This document shows, piece by piece, positions 55,330-62,649 of a stretch of DNA of 64,000 nucleotides. The DNA is taken from the IMG/VR virus record IMGVR_UViG_3300023174_000058, positions 1 to 64,000 of that record; one strand, written 5' to 3'. The position numbers and the translations under genes are program-made. Under the pieces are notes generated by a model that worked only from the letters and a program-made list of their open reading frames with translations, searched no databases and was not told the DNA's origin. Each line of letters begins with the position of its first letter. Within the stretch, counting starts at the first letter, position 1. The stretch comes from a virus.

Positions 55330-55358
55330 AGTATAGGGGGCAACCCTGCCGGTGGCAA
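55330..55358 (-). promoter_or_regulatory. Promoter
   Basis: TTGCCA, 17-bp spacer, TATACT, CTCTCC, ATG on the - strand. Confidence 0.72.
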
Positions 55359-55361
55359 GAG

Positions 55362-55412
55362 AAATAAAATACGTTCCAGCGGGGGCTAGCCCCTCCCAGT
55401 TGGCCTTTTATT
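55362..55412. repeat. CTAG intergenic repeat 14
   Basis: Perfect core at 55382-55393, AATAAAA and TTTTATT flanks. Confidence 0.87.
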
Positions 55413-55422
55413 CGGGGCACTA

Positions 55423-55450
55423 GAAAAGCCCGCCCCTTGCGGGTACGGGC
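55423..55450 (-). terminator. Intrinsic terminator
   Basis: On the - strand GCCCG/CGGGC stem followed by TTTTC, after the 78-aa gene. Confidence 0.72.
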
Positions 55451-55477
55451 CGAAGGTGCTACGCTTGACGCTTTGCG

Positions 55478-55714
55478 TTAGAGAGTGGCGAACGTTTCCG
55501 CGTAATCACGGGCGGTGTTGCGGTTCAGGGTGCGCCAACCCTCGCCAACGCTCCACACCGTCTCGAACCCCGGCTTGAGCGCAGGACGCACGCCGCCCTT
55601 CGTGTTGGCAGCGATGAACTCTGCGGGCAGGTCGCCCACCTGCACGAACGTCATCGTGCGATCTTCGCCCTTGACGGTGGTGAACGCGCAGTTGTAAGCC
55701 TTGACGATCGCCAT
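55478..55714 (-). CDS. Hypothetical protein
   Basis: 78 aa from ATG 55714 (AAGGGGAAGC). AIVKAYNCAFTTVKGEDRTM, then FVQVGDLPAEF; Arg/Thr-rich C-terminus. Monocistronic, with a GGGC/GCCC leader hairpin. Confidence 0.72.
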   Translation of the reverse strand: MAIVKAYNCAFTTVKGEDRTMTFVQVGDLPAEFIAANTKGGVRPALKPGFETVWSVGEGWRTLNRNTARDYAETFATL

Positions 55715-55763
55715 TTTGCTTCCCCTTGTTTGACTGGGCACCATGCCCGCCGTCGATGATGTG

Positions 55764-55792
55764 AATATACGCGGGAACCTTGCCGCCGTCAA
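55764..55792 (-). promoter_or_regulatory. Promoter
   Basis: TTGACG, 17-bp spacer, TATATT on the - strand. Confidence 0.74.
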
Positions 55793-55796
55793 GGGG

Positions 55797-55846
55797 AATA
55801 AAATATCATCCAGTGGGGGCTAGCCCCTCCTGCCACGGCTTTTATT
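55797..55846. repeat. CTAG intergenic repeat 15
   Basis: Perfect core at 55816-55827, AATAAAA and TTTTATT flanks. Last clean copy. Confidence 0.87.
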
Positions 55847-55885
55847 TGCCGGAGCGAGGGAGCGCGCACCTCCTAATCAGTGTCA

Positions 55886-55943
55886 CCGAAGAAATAGTCC
55901 TCGTCCGTTTATTTTCTTTTTGGAATAGACGAAGACTATTTAT
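55886..55943 (+). promoter_or_regulatory. Long inverted repeat with late-type motif
   Basis: AAATAGTC-C-TCGTC pairs with GACGA-A-GACTATTT around a TTTATTTTC-containing loop. CTATTTAT (55936-55943) is in the right arm, four bases before the HNH ATG at 55947. Confidence 0.5.
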
Positions 55944-55946
55944 TGT

Positions 55947-56552
55947 ATGCTAACAGAAAAGAAATGCTATGGTTGTCAAACTACCAAAACTATTACAGAA
56001 TTTGGTAATGATAAAAGAGGCGTTGGTGGATTTAAAAATTATTGTAGACTGTGCTGCACCAAACGTCGTAAACTTCATTACGAGAAGAACAAAGAGAAAG
56101 AGTTAGTAAAAGGCAAAGAATACAAAGCTGCAAATAAAGAAAAGCTAGCAGAGCTATCAAGGGCGTATCGTAAGGCAAATCCTGAGAAGGTTAAAGAATG
56201 GAAACGAAACGAATATAAACGCCGCCGTTCGATTAAGAAGAATATTGTTGAAGACAGCATCAGCCGCGCAATCAATAAAAGAGTAAAGTTCAATAGGCAG
56301 TTTGGACATTGGGAAGAAATATTAGGTTATTCCGTAGAGCAATTAATGCTTCACTTGGAAAGCAAATTCAAGCCCGAAATGAACTGGGACAACTATGGTT
56401 CATATTGGCACATAGACCACGTAAAACCTAAGAGCTGGTTTGAATATGATGCTTTGGATAGTGAGGCTTTCAAACAATGTTGGGCATTAGATAATCTACA
56501 ACCGCTTGAAGCCTCACTCAACTGCTCTAAACAAAATAGATACGAAGGTTAG
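55947..56552 (+). CDS. HNH endonuclease with N-terminal zinc finger
   Basis: 201 aa. CYGCQTTKTITEFGNDKRG ... CRLCC finger, basic helical middle, and HNH-like WHIDHVKPKSW and NLQPLEASLNCSKQNRYEG. The AT-rich gene inserted in the GC-rich block is a sign of mobility. Paralog of 44290. Confidence 0.85.
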   Translation: MLTEKKCYGCQTTKTITEFGNDKRGVGGFKNYCRLCCTKRRKLHYEKNKEKELVKGKEYKAANKEKLAELSRAYRKANPEKVKEWKRNEYKRRRSIKKNIVEDSISRAINKRVKFNRQFGHWEEILGYSVEQLMLHLESKFKPEMNWDNYGSYWHIDHVKPKSWFEYDALDSEAFKQCWALDNLQPLEASLNCSKQNRYEG

Positions 56553-56917
56553 AAGTCATCGTCGCTACCATAACATCCATAATCTTCTGATGTTCCCCAT
56601 CCTGCGCTGGCAAGAGCATAGGCGTCGTCGCTGTAGTCAAGGTCCGCACCATAAGCAGAATCAAGTTCCTCATCGGCCTCGTCATACAGCCGCTCTTCCA
56701 TCCTGTCGGCAACGTCCTGCTTGCACAGCGCGTCCTCACACACAGGGGCACCACAGCCAATGCAGGGCTCCCCTTCGTTCAGTTCGGGGTAGTGCTTCAA
56801 CAGATCCTCGCCCATGCGCTGGCAGTCGCCGCAAACGCGGGTGCCATCGTCAAGCGCAATGGCGGCGTGCTTCTCGCACAGGTCGCACTTAGGGGCGAAA
56901 GGGATGCCAAGGGTCAT
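56549..56917 (-). CDS. Cys-rich zinc-binding-like protein
   Basis: 122 aa from ATG 56917 (AGGAGACTGCGAC). Cysteine pairs CDLC, CGDC, CIGC and C suggest two zinc sites; the C-terminus is very acidic. Convergent with the HNH gene (4-bp 3' overlap). Confidence 0.75.
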   Translation of the reverse strand: MTLGIPFAPKCDLCEKHAAIALDDGTRVCGDCQRMGEDLLKHYPELNEGEPCIGCGAPVCEDALCKQDVADRMEERLYDEADEELDSAYGADLDYSDDAYALASAGWGTSEDYGCYGSDDDF

Positions 56918-57327
56918 GTCGCAGTCTCCTATCCCGTCAATCGGGCGTGAAGGGATATTGGCATGGCTTGGGCTGGGATGCAATCAAAATAAAATGCTTT
57001 CGCCGGGGGGCTGGGCCCTCTTTTTTAAACCTTTTATTTTATGGGGTGGGGGAGTAGGGGGTGGTGGAGAGCGGCTGCGGCTAAAGGTGCGAAACTATCT
57101 ACCATAGGGGGGAAATGTGGCATAAAGGGTGCATAACCCTCAAACAATCTCCCGGTAATTTTTTGAACTTTTTGTTCCTATATAAACAATCACCAATTCC
57201 GGTAATTTTTATACTTGTTTAAACTTGTACTTAATAAAAATGCGGGCTAGCAGCTTTTCCTGCCGTGAGCCCCCATTTTTTATATTGATGTTATGAAAAA
57301 ATTTTTTTGGGAATTTTTTTAGGATTT
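56918..57327. other. 410-bp intergenic region
   Basis: Holds the promoter/leader of the Cys-rich gene (CCCG-ATTGA-CGGG hairpin), a degenerate CTAG repeat (GGGGGGCTGGGCCCTC at about 57005-57020 with AATAAAA and TTTTATTTT flanks), and at 57237-57283 a GGGCTAG-bearing terminator (AAAAATGCGGGCT ... GAGCCCCCATTTTT). The GC-rich block ends here. No gene seen. Confidence 0.6.
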
Positions 57328-57909
57328 TTACTTCCTACATTCTGGTGCTCTACCCTGTACCATTTTGCTTATCTCTTTTATTTTATTTCTTGGCCCTTCT
57401 AATTTAAGCGTAGACCAATACATTCCTTTTTCTAGTGTTATGTTTTTCTTTCTTTTTATTTGGTTTGCCATTATTCCTATTCCGCATTCCAAATTATTTT
57501 TTGGGTTCAATATTGTTAAATTATATGTTTGTTCTTTCCTATCCTGTTCCCAATTAAATTCGCACCAAGTTGCCCATCTTGTATCTGTATAGGATAACTG
57601 TAATAATCCTTCTGATTGTAGTGGCAATCCTGTTACTTGATCTATTCCAAGCTGGTGTTCCGTATATTGAGATTTTGGATTCCAACCGCTTTCATAAAAT
57701 GAAATTGCTGAGATTATTTCTCCCCAAACAGTTTGTCTTTTTTCTAAATCTAGTGTTTTGTATTTTGGGCAGAACATATCTATATCTTGAGCTGTGTCTA
57801 ATACTTCCCAATGTTTTTTTATTGCCGCCATTGTTACGCCGGTCCAATATATATTTTGTGGACTTTTTGTTTCCCAAGCTAAGGTAACAGCTAATAATAA
57901 AGACAACAT
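57328..57909 (-). CDS. SLT-like lytic transglycosylase with signal peptide
   Basis: 193 aa. N-terminal hydrophobic signal LSLLLAVTLA. The lytic-transglycosylase-like core has IISAISFYESGWNPKSQY with the catalytic Glu in FYESG, later LLQLSYTDTRW and NLECGIGIMANQI. It would cleave peptidoglycan, perhaps as a secreted or virion enzyme; two or more Cys may pair outside the cytoplasm. GAGGAGATCACTACC before the ATG. Confidence 0.82.
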   Translation of the reverse strand: MLSLLLAVTLAWETKSPQNIYWTGVTMAAIKKHWEVLDTAQDIDMFCPKYKTLDLEKRQTVWGEIISAISFYESGWNPKSQYTEHQLGIDQVTGLPLQSEGLLQLSYTDTRWATWCEFNWEQDRKEQTYNLTILNPKNNLECGIGIMANQIKRKKNITLEKGMYWSTLKLEGPRNKIKEISKMVQGRAPECRK

Positions 57910-57981
57910 GGTAGTGATCTCCTCTATGACTACAACTATAGTACAGCAGTTCTTATGGCTGTTTTAAGCTCTTCTTTCTTC

Positions 57982-58010
57982 TTGACATCTGCTCTGTACT
58001 GTACTATTCT
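57982..58010 (+). promoter_or_regulatory. Promoter
   Basis: TTGACA (57982-57987), 17-bp spacer, TATTCT (58005-58010), then CTAGGAGAACC before ATG 58027. Confidence 0.76.
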
Positions 58011-58026
58011 TTAGCTAGGAGAACCT

Positions 58027-58251
58027 ATGACAATAGATAAGTTTACTGCTTTTAAAGAAATTGTTTTTACTGCTGATAGGAATATTATGTTTAGCCGAGT
58101 AAGCAGAAAAAAGTTTGCCAATGAATTATCAAAAACTTGTGGACTTTGGGAACCAAATGTGGTATCTTTTGTTGAAGAAATGTCTGGTTTAAACTTTCAT
58201 ATCCTAGAAGATAGGAATATATTTATCCAATTTGCGGAGGTTGGCTTATGA
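58027..58251 (+). CDS. Hypothetical small protein
   Basis: 74 aa. DKFTAFKEIVFTADRNIM, helical, not recognised. First gene of a small operon; overlaps the next by ATGA. Confidence 0.7.
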   Translation: MTIDKFTAFKEIVFTADRNIMFSRVSRKKFANELSKTCGLWEPNVVSFVEEMSGLNFHILEDRNIFIQFAEVGL

Positions 58252-58376
58252 TTAATAATACTGTTGCTGCTCGTATTCTTATTGCTGGTCTTATTTGTGG
58301 ATTTTTTTGGCTTGGTGTTGCGGCTTCAAATAGCTTTATGGAACAGCAATCATATTTTGTAAAAAACAATAAATGA
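58248..58376 (+). CDS. Small membrane protein
   Basis: 42 aa with one membrane helix (RILIAGLICGFFWLGVAAS). GCGGAGG precedes it and ATGA overlaps couple it to both neighbours. Confidence 0.68.
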   Translation: MINNTVAARILIAGLICGFFWLGVAASNSFMEQQSYFVKNNK

Positions 58377-58699
58377 ACAATAATATTAAAGTTCCATTAA
58401 TTGCTGTATTAATTTCTGCTGTTGGAATTTTTGCTGCGCATAATTCAAAATGGATAAGGGATGGGGCATCTCCTTGGTGGACTGTTTACCTTGTTTCTAT
58501 TTGCACAAGCTCTATTTATGGTTACTTAGCTAGATATCCACTGTTCCCTCTAACATATACTAGTGCTTTTCAAACTTTCTTTTTTCATAGTTCTTGGTAT
58601 TTAACAACTATTTTTATTTTGGGCGAAAACGTTACTCGCTCTCAAGGTGTTGGTATTTTTATGATTTTTGCAGGAATGATAATGATGAGCCTTAAATAA
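58373..58699 (+). CDS. Multi-pass membrane protein
   Basis: 108 aa with three or four hydrophobic segments (VPLIAVLISAVGIFAA, YLVSICTSSIYGYLA, TYTSAFQTFFFHSSWY, VGIFMIFAGMIMMSL). The size and layout recall small DMT/SMR-type transporters or a holin, but no family signature is clear. Confidence 0.66.
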   Translation: MNNNIKVPLIAVLISAVGIFAAHNSKWIRDGASPWWTVYLVSICTSSIYGYLARYPLFPLTYTSAFQTFFFHSSWYLTTIFILGENVTRSQGVGIFMIFAGMIMMSLK

Positions 58700-58761
58700 T
58701 ACTGATGGAATAGTGTATAGTGTTGTAATTATATTATGGCCCTATCGGGCATGGAGTTCAA

Positions 58762-58995
58762 ATGTCTCAAGTAGCACCCCCACAAGCTCGTCAAAACGTT
58801 GATTTGTCTATGGCTGTAGATATTGTTTGTGAAAGCTGTGGTTCAAAACAATTTCGTGAAGTTGCATTTATTAAAAAAGTAAGCGCTCTTGTTTCTCCAA
58901 GCGGTAAGGAAATGATTGTTCCTGTTGGAACCTTTGCATGCGCAGCCTGTAATCACGTAAACACTGAATTTGATCCATTTGCCAATCGGCAATAG
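58762..58995 (+). CDS. Zinc-ribbon protein
   Basis: 77 aa with CESC and CAAC pairs 35-40 residues apart. Leader has a GCCC/GGGC mini-hairpin and CATGGAG. Often seen next to DNA metabolism genes in phages; role unknown. Confidence 0.74.
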   Translation: MSQVAPPQARQNVDLSMAVDIVCESCGSKQFREVAFIKKVSALVSPSGKEMIVPVGTFACAACNHVNTEFDPFANRQ

Positions 58996-59028
58996 CCGTG
59001 CTATAGTGTGCGGCAGTGAGGTAAAAAC

Positions 59029-59544
59029 ATGAAAGTTCTTGCATTGTCGCACACCTATGAGCCTCTTGGTGTTGTTAATTGGGAAAAAGCAATCACACTA
59101 TTGTGTGCTGGTAAAGTGAAAAGTCTTAGCGATTACGACCAAGAAGTACGTTCGCCAAGTACTTCTTTTCGTGTTCCATCCGTAATTGTTTTTAATCATA
59201 ATAAACGCAACAGAGTCAAGAGTGTAAGATTTTCTCGTAAGAATGTTTGGGTTCGTGATGAAGGAAAGTGTCAATATTGCATGAAGCAAGTAAACTCGCA
59301 AGAGTTTACGCTTGATCATGTTACTCCAAGAACTCGTGGTGGCACTACTGTATGGACAAATGTTGTAACTTGTTGTTACCCCTGTAATCAAAAAAAGGGT
59401 GATAAAACTCCACAACAAGCTGGTATGAAACTAATTAAACCAGTTGTAAAACCCGATTCTCTTCCGTACATTCAAGATATAGAATTTTATAATTTTGGGT
59501 CACAAATTCCAGAAAGCTGGAAATTTTGGCTAGGTGAAATATGA
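59029..59544 (+). CDS. HNH endonuclease (McrA-like type)
   Basis: 171 aa. VRDEGKCQYC, LDHVTPRTRGG, W, CCYPCNQKKGDKTPQQAGM form the zinc-bound HNH pattern of a widespread bacterial and phage family. Overlaps the exonuclease gene by 4 bp. Could be a DNA repair/recombination or homing enzyme. Confidence 0.86.
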   Translation: MKVLALSHTYEPLGVVNWEKAITLLCAGKVKSLSDYDQEVRSPSTSFRVPSVIVFNHNKRNRVKSVRFSRKNVWVRDEGKCQYCMKQVNSQEFTLDHVTPRTRGGTTVWTNVVTCCYPCNQKKGDKTPQQAGMKLIKPVVKPDSLPYIQDIEFYNFGSQIPESWKFWLGEI

Positions 59545-60143
59545 TAGTAACGTTTATTGACACAGAAACAACCGGTCTGGATCTTTTTAGACATGAAGTT
59601 ATTGATATTGCAGCACTACAGATTAGTGTTTCTGGCGATTCGCATATTGAAATTTCACGTTTTGAGAGCAAAATAAAACCTAAAAAAATTAATGAAGCAT
59701 CTGAAATTGCTCTTAAAATTAATGGTTATACAAATAAAAAATGGAAAGAAGCCCCACCAGCCATTTCCGTCCTGCCTTTAATTCGTTCATACGTTGAAAC
59801 AAGCGAAATCGTTGTTGGTCAAAATCTTGTTTTTGATTATCGCTTTATTAATAAAATGTTTGATGGCGAAGAAATTGCTCGCCCCAAGTGGCCTAAATAT
59901 GTTGATACTAAATGGATGGCCGAGCAATTAGTTCATGAAGGAAAATTAAAAAGATCTTCTTTAGATTTTCTTTGCGAACATTACCAGATCCCAGTTGTAG
60001 GTAGAGCGCATACTGCTCTTACAGATGTTTTGAGAACATATGAACTTTACAAAGAATTGTCTAAACAAACAGAAATCGTTTATTTAAATTTTGATAAACC
60101 ATATGACCCATACGAGAATCGAAATGACAAAGACAAACGATAA
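59541..60143 (+). CDS. DEDDh 3'-5' exonuclease (DnaQ/RNase T-like)
   Basis: 200 aa. Exo I: FIDTETTG with D7 and E9; Exo II: GQNLVFDYRF; Exo III: HTALTD with H157 and D162. A candidate proofreading subunit for the DnaE polymerase at 8112, which itself lacks an exonuclease domain. Confidence 0.92.
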   Translation: MIVTFIDTETTGLDLFRHEVIDIAALQISVSGDSHIEISRFESKIKPKKINEASEIALKINGYTNKKWKEAPPAISVLPLIRSYVETSEIVVGQNLVFDYRFINKMFDGEEIARPKWPKYVDTKWMAEQLVHEGKLKRSSLDFLCEHYQIPVVGRAHTALTDVLRTYELYKELSKQTEIVYLNFDKPYDPYENRNDKDKR

Positions 60144-60303
60144 AAATAATGAATATGTAAAATATTTAATTGATTACAATTATAAACTTGAAAAACAAAA
60201 AATTGTCATTCGAGCTATTATGGAAGATCAAACAAAATTTTTAAAAACTTGTAAACAAAAATGGGGAGATGAATTTTATTCTGAAATAGTTGCTGATTGT
60301 TAA
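60124..60303 (+). CDS. Hypothetical small helical protein
   Basis: 59 aa from ATG 60124, inside the end of the exonuclease gene. Lys/Asp/Asn-rich. Not recognised. Confidence 0.65.
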   Translation: MTKTNDKNNEYVKYLIDYNYKLEKQKIVIRAIMEDQTKFLKTCKQKWGDEFYSEIVADC

Positions 60304-60328
60304 CTAGTTATTTTAGGAGGGCAATAAC

Positions 60329-60472
60329 ATGAAACCCCCTGAAAAAAAGGAGCAACCCTTACAGATTCAACTAGAATTACCTGACTATTCACAAGCATAT
60401 TACGATTATATACAAAAGAAAGAAAAAGAGAAAGAGCAAGAAGAAACAATCGTAATAATTGACATTTACTAA
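60329..60472 (+). CDS. Very small charged protein
   Basis: 47 aa with TTAGGAGGGCAATAAC upstream. MKPPEKKEQPLQIQLELPD, then a Lys/Glu coiled stretch and ETIVIIDIY. The strong ribosome site and position support it. Start coordinate may be off by one base. Confidence 0.58.
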   Translation: MKPPEKKEQPLQIQLELPDYSQAYYDYIQKKEKEKEQEETIVIIDIY

Positions 60473-60474
60473 CT

Positions 60475-60526
60475 AAAAGACTACTTATGTTAAGTGTTAA
60501 AATACTTATATAGGTAGTTTTTTTAT
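60475..60526 (+). promoter_or_regulatory. Hairpin with T-tract, possible promoter/terminator
   Basis: ACTACTTAT pairs with ATAGGTAGT (one G-T), followed by TTTTTTTATT, only 2-3 bases before the next ATG. The left arm ACTACTTATGTTA resembles the late motif region at 26172. Same overlap logic as the other nested elements. Confidence 0.45.
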
Positions 60527-60527
60527 T

Positions 60528-61289
60528 ATGCATATCAACTGTAATGATAAAAATTTTAGTCAAGAAGCGCTAAAATTAGCTTATAACCTCTATGATTTTA
60601 TGAAAAACAAGTACAAGTTTACTTGTGAACCAAAAATTTATTTTATATCTGATAATAATAATTCGCATAATATTCTTTGTAAAACGGGTTACTATGACCC
60701 ACAAGAAGAATCTGTTCATGTTTATGTGTCAAATCGCCACCCAAAAGATGTATTACGTTCATTAGCTCACGAACTTTTACATCATATTCAAGGTTGTGAA
60801 GGGATGGTTAAAGCTGACAGAGGTGATATGAATGGTGCAAGCGATCCAAATTATTTTATTCATGATAAATTTTTAAGAGAAATAGAATTAGATGCTTTTA
60901 AACGTGGCAATGATGCATTCCGCGAATGGGAAGCGCTCATTAAACAAGGGGATATTCAAATGAGTGAAACAAAACACAAGGGCAAAGAATTAAAAAAATT
61001 TAAAGAAAAACGTAGCGAAATAGCACATGCTATTCATAAAGATGATCCAAAAATGCCTATGGCAAAAAAAATGCGTATAGCTAGCGCTGCTGCTGAAAAA
61101 ACTTTAGAAGAAACTGAAGAAGGCTGGCAAGAAGAAAATTTACAAGAACAAAAAGAAGTAGAAGTTAATGAGGCTCTTAAAAACTCTCTTTATTATGTTC
61201 AAGAAGATCGACCATTGAGCCAAGCATATAATATGCGCGATGAAAAAATTTATAATGAACTTTTAAAAAAGTTTAAAATTAAAAAATAA
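60528..61289 (+). CDS. Putative zinc metallopeptidase
   Basis: 253 aa. HELLH at residues 81-85 in VLRSLAHELLHHIQG is a classical HExxH site, with REIELDAF 35-40 residues later as a possible third ligand. The C-terminal ~100 residues are charged and low-complexity like other late-type proteins here. Could process virion or host proteins. Confidence 0.78.
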   Translation: MHINCNDKNFSQEALKLAYNLYDFMKNKYKFTCEPKIYFISDNNNSHNILCKTGYYDPQEESVHVYVSNRHPKDVLRSLAHELLHHIQGCEGMVKADRGDMNGASDPNYFIHDKFLREIELDAFKRGNDAFREWEALIKQGDIQMSETKHKGKELKKFKEKRSEIAHAIHKDDPKMPMAKKMRIASAAAEKTLEETEEGWQEENLQEQKEVEVNEALKNSLYYVQEDRPLSQAYNMRDEKIYNELLKKFKIKK

Positions 61290-61305
61290 GTTAGGAAAAT
61301 ATATA

Positions 61306-62370
61306 ATGGCAAAAAAAATTGACGAAATGACTGCCGCTAGTGGTGGTTCTGTTGCGGGAGGCGCTTTTGGACCAGCCGGTTATGGTGTTGTACATAAAGG
61401 AAAAAGAACTGGTAATCCAAAAAGACCTTGGAAAAGATTATCTATTAAAAAAACAGATAAAAAAAGAGGAGAAATGGTTCCAATGGAAACCCAAGCAGAG
61501 TCTATTTTAAGAGAAACTATTCGTCAATTAGTATTTTTAAATAAAGTAAAGTTTTATGAAGAACAAGCGAAATTAGGTATTCAAGAAAGCAAACTAAGAT
61601 ATATTATTCGTAGTCTTTTAGCCGAAGCTAAAACAGATGATGTAATTTATGATACAACCGGACAAAATGTCGGCAAGGATGCGATGGGTTATTTTAACGT
61701 TGCGTTACAACGTATAAAAGAACTTCAATCAAGCGAAGAACAACAAAGAAGTTACGCAAAATTTTATATTGATGCATTGCGAGCAGCGTTTGATTTAGCT
61801 GACAAACAAGAAGCATTGCTGTCACAATCACAACCAGCCAGCGGTGGAGTTCCACAAACAACAGCGCCAGCTGCTAAACGTCAAGACATGGATGAGCAAG
61901 AAGGCGAAGAATTAGAAACACCAGAAGCAGAAACTACAGGGGAAGAAACTGAATCAGAAGCAACAGCTCCTGCAATGGATGAAAAAGAAAAACAAAAACT
62001 TATCCAACAAGCAATGGAAAAAACCGCTGAAGCATCAATCGCTGGGGTCGAAGCAAACTTGGGCGACATGAAAGATAAAACTGGTATTGATTTTGCCCGT
62101 AAGGATGTCGAAACAGCTATTCCACAAGTCCTAGCTCTATATCCTCCATTAAGTGGCGAAAATATTTCTGTTACAGATAAAAAAGGTCAAACAAGACAAA
62201 CAACGGATAAAAAAGATTTCAAAGATTTCGTTCTTGGCAATCTTGAATTACAATTTGATAATGCAATTAAAACCTCAAGATTGCCAAAAGCAGCTGCCGC
62301 TTCACAAGCCGCCCCGTCGCCAGAAGCGCAACAAGTAGCAGCTGCGGCAATGCCAGAGCCAACAGTATAG
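61306..62370 (+). CDS. Hypothetical protein, putative virion-associated
   Basis: 354 aa. Gly-rich N-terminus (GGSVAGGAFGPAGYG), then SILRETIRQLVFLNKVKFYEEQAKLG and LRYIIRSLLAEAK helices, and an Ala/Pro/Glu/Gln-rich C-terminal half. Style resembles the KISK-tagged and acidic late proteins. No domain. Confidence 0.66.
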   Translation: MAKKIDEMTAASGGSVAGGAFGPAGYGVVHKGKRTGNPKRPWKRLSIKKTDKKRGEMVPMETQAESILRETIRQLVFLNKVKFYEEQAKLGIQESKLRYIIRSLLAEAKTDDVIYDTTGQNVGKDAMGYFNVALQRIKELQSSEEQQRSYAKFYIDALRAAFDLADKQEALLSQSQPASGGVPQTTAPAAKRQDMDEQEGEELETPEAETTGEETESEATAPAMDEKEKQKLIQQAMEKTAEASIAGVEANLGDMKDKTGIDFARKDVETAIPQVLALYPPLSGENISVTDKKGQTRQTTDKKDFKDFVLGNLELQFDNAIKTSRLPKAAAASQAAPSPEAQQVAAAAMPEPTV

Positions 62371-62379
62371 GAGTTTATT

Positions 62380-62619
62380 ATGAACGCACACATGAGAAGA
62401 AAATTAGCAAAGCTAGAACTTATTAGAAAATCACAACAACCTAAAATAGAAGAGCTAAAAATTGAAGAAAAAGTTACAGCATTAGAGCCAGCTGTAGAAC
62501 CTGTTAAGGTTGAAGAAGTTAAGGCTATTGAGGAAGTGGCAGCCACACCAGTTGTAGTTGAAGAGGCACCAGTGGCAGCACCTGTTGTATCATCAGGCAA
62601 GAAAAAGAAAAGTATTTAA
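62380..62619 (+). CDS. Hypothetical Pro/Val/Glu-rich protein
   Basis: 79 aa. Basic N-terminal helix (RRKLAKLELIRKSQ), then low-complexity VEEVKAIEEVAATPVVVEEA, ending KKKKSI. GGAGTTTATT before the ATG. Confidence 0.66.
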   Translation: MNAHMRRKLAKLELIRKSQQPKIEELKIEEKVTALEPAVEPVKVEEVKAIEEVAATPVVVEEAPVAAPVVSSGKKKKSI

Positions 62620-62649
62620 AAATAGTTAGGCTTGTAATATACTCTTTTT

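Noticed and set aside
41936-55846. CRISPR array
   Set aside because: The CTAG repeats are palindromic, 40-50 bp, and spaced by whole genes at irregular distances, with terminator-like flanks.
62187-62600. 137-aa Ser/Thr-rich - strand frame
   Set aside because: Complement of Ala/Glu-rich coding sequence of 61306 and 62380.
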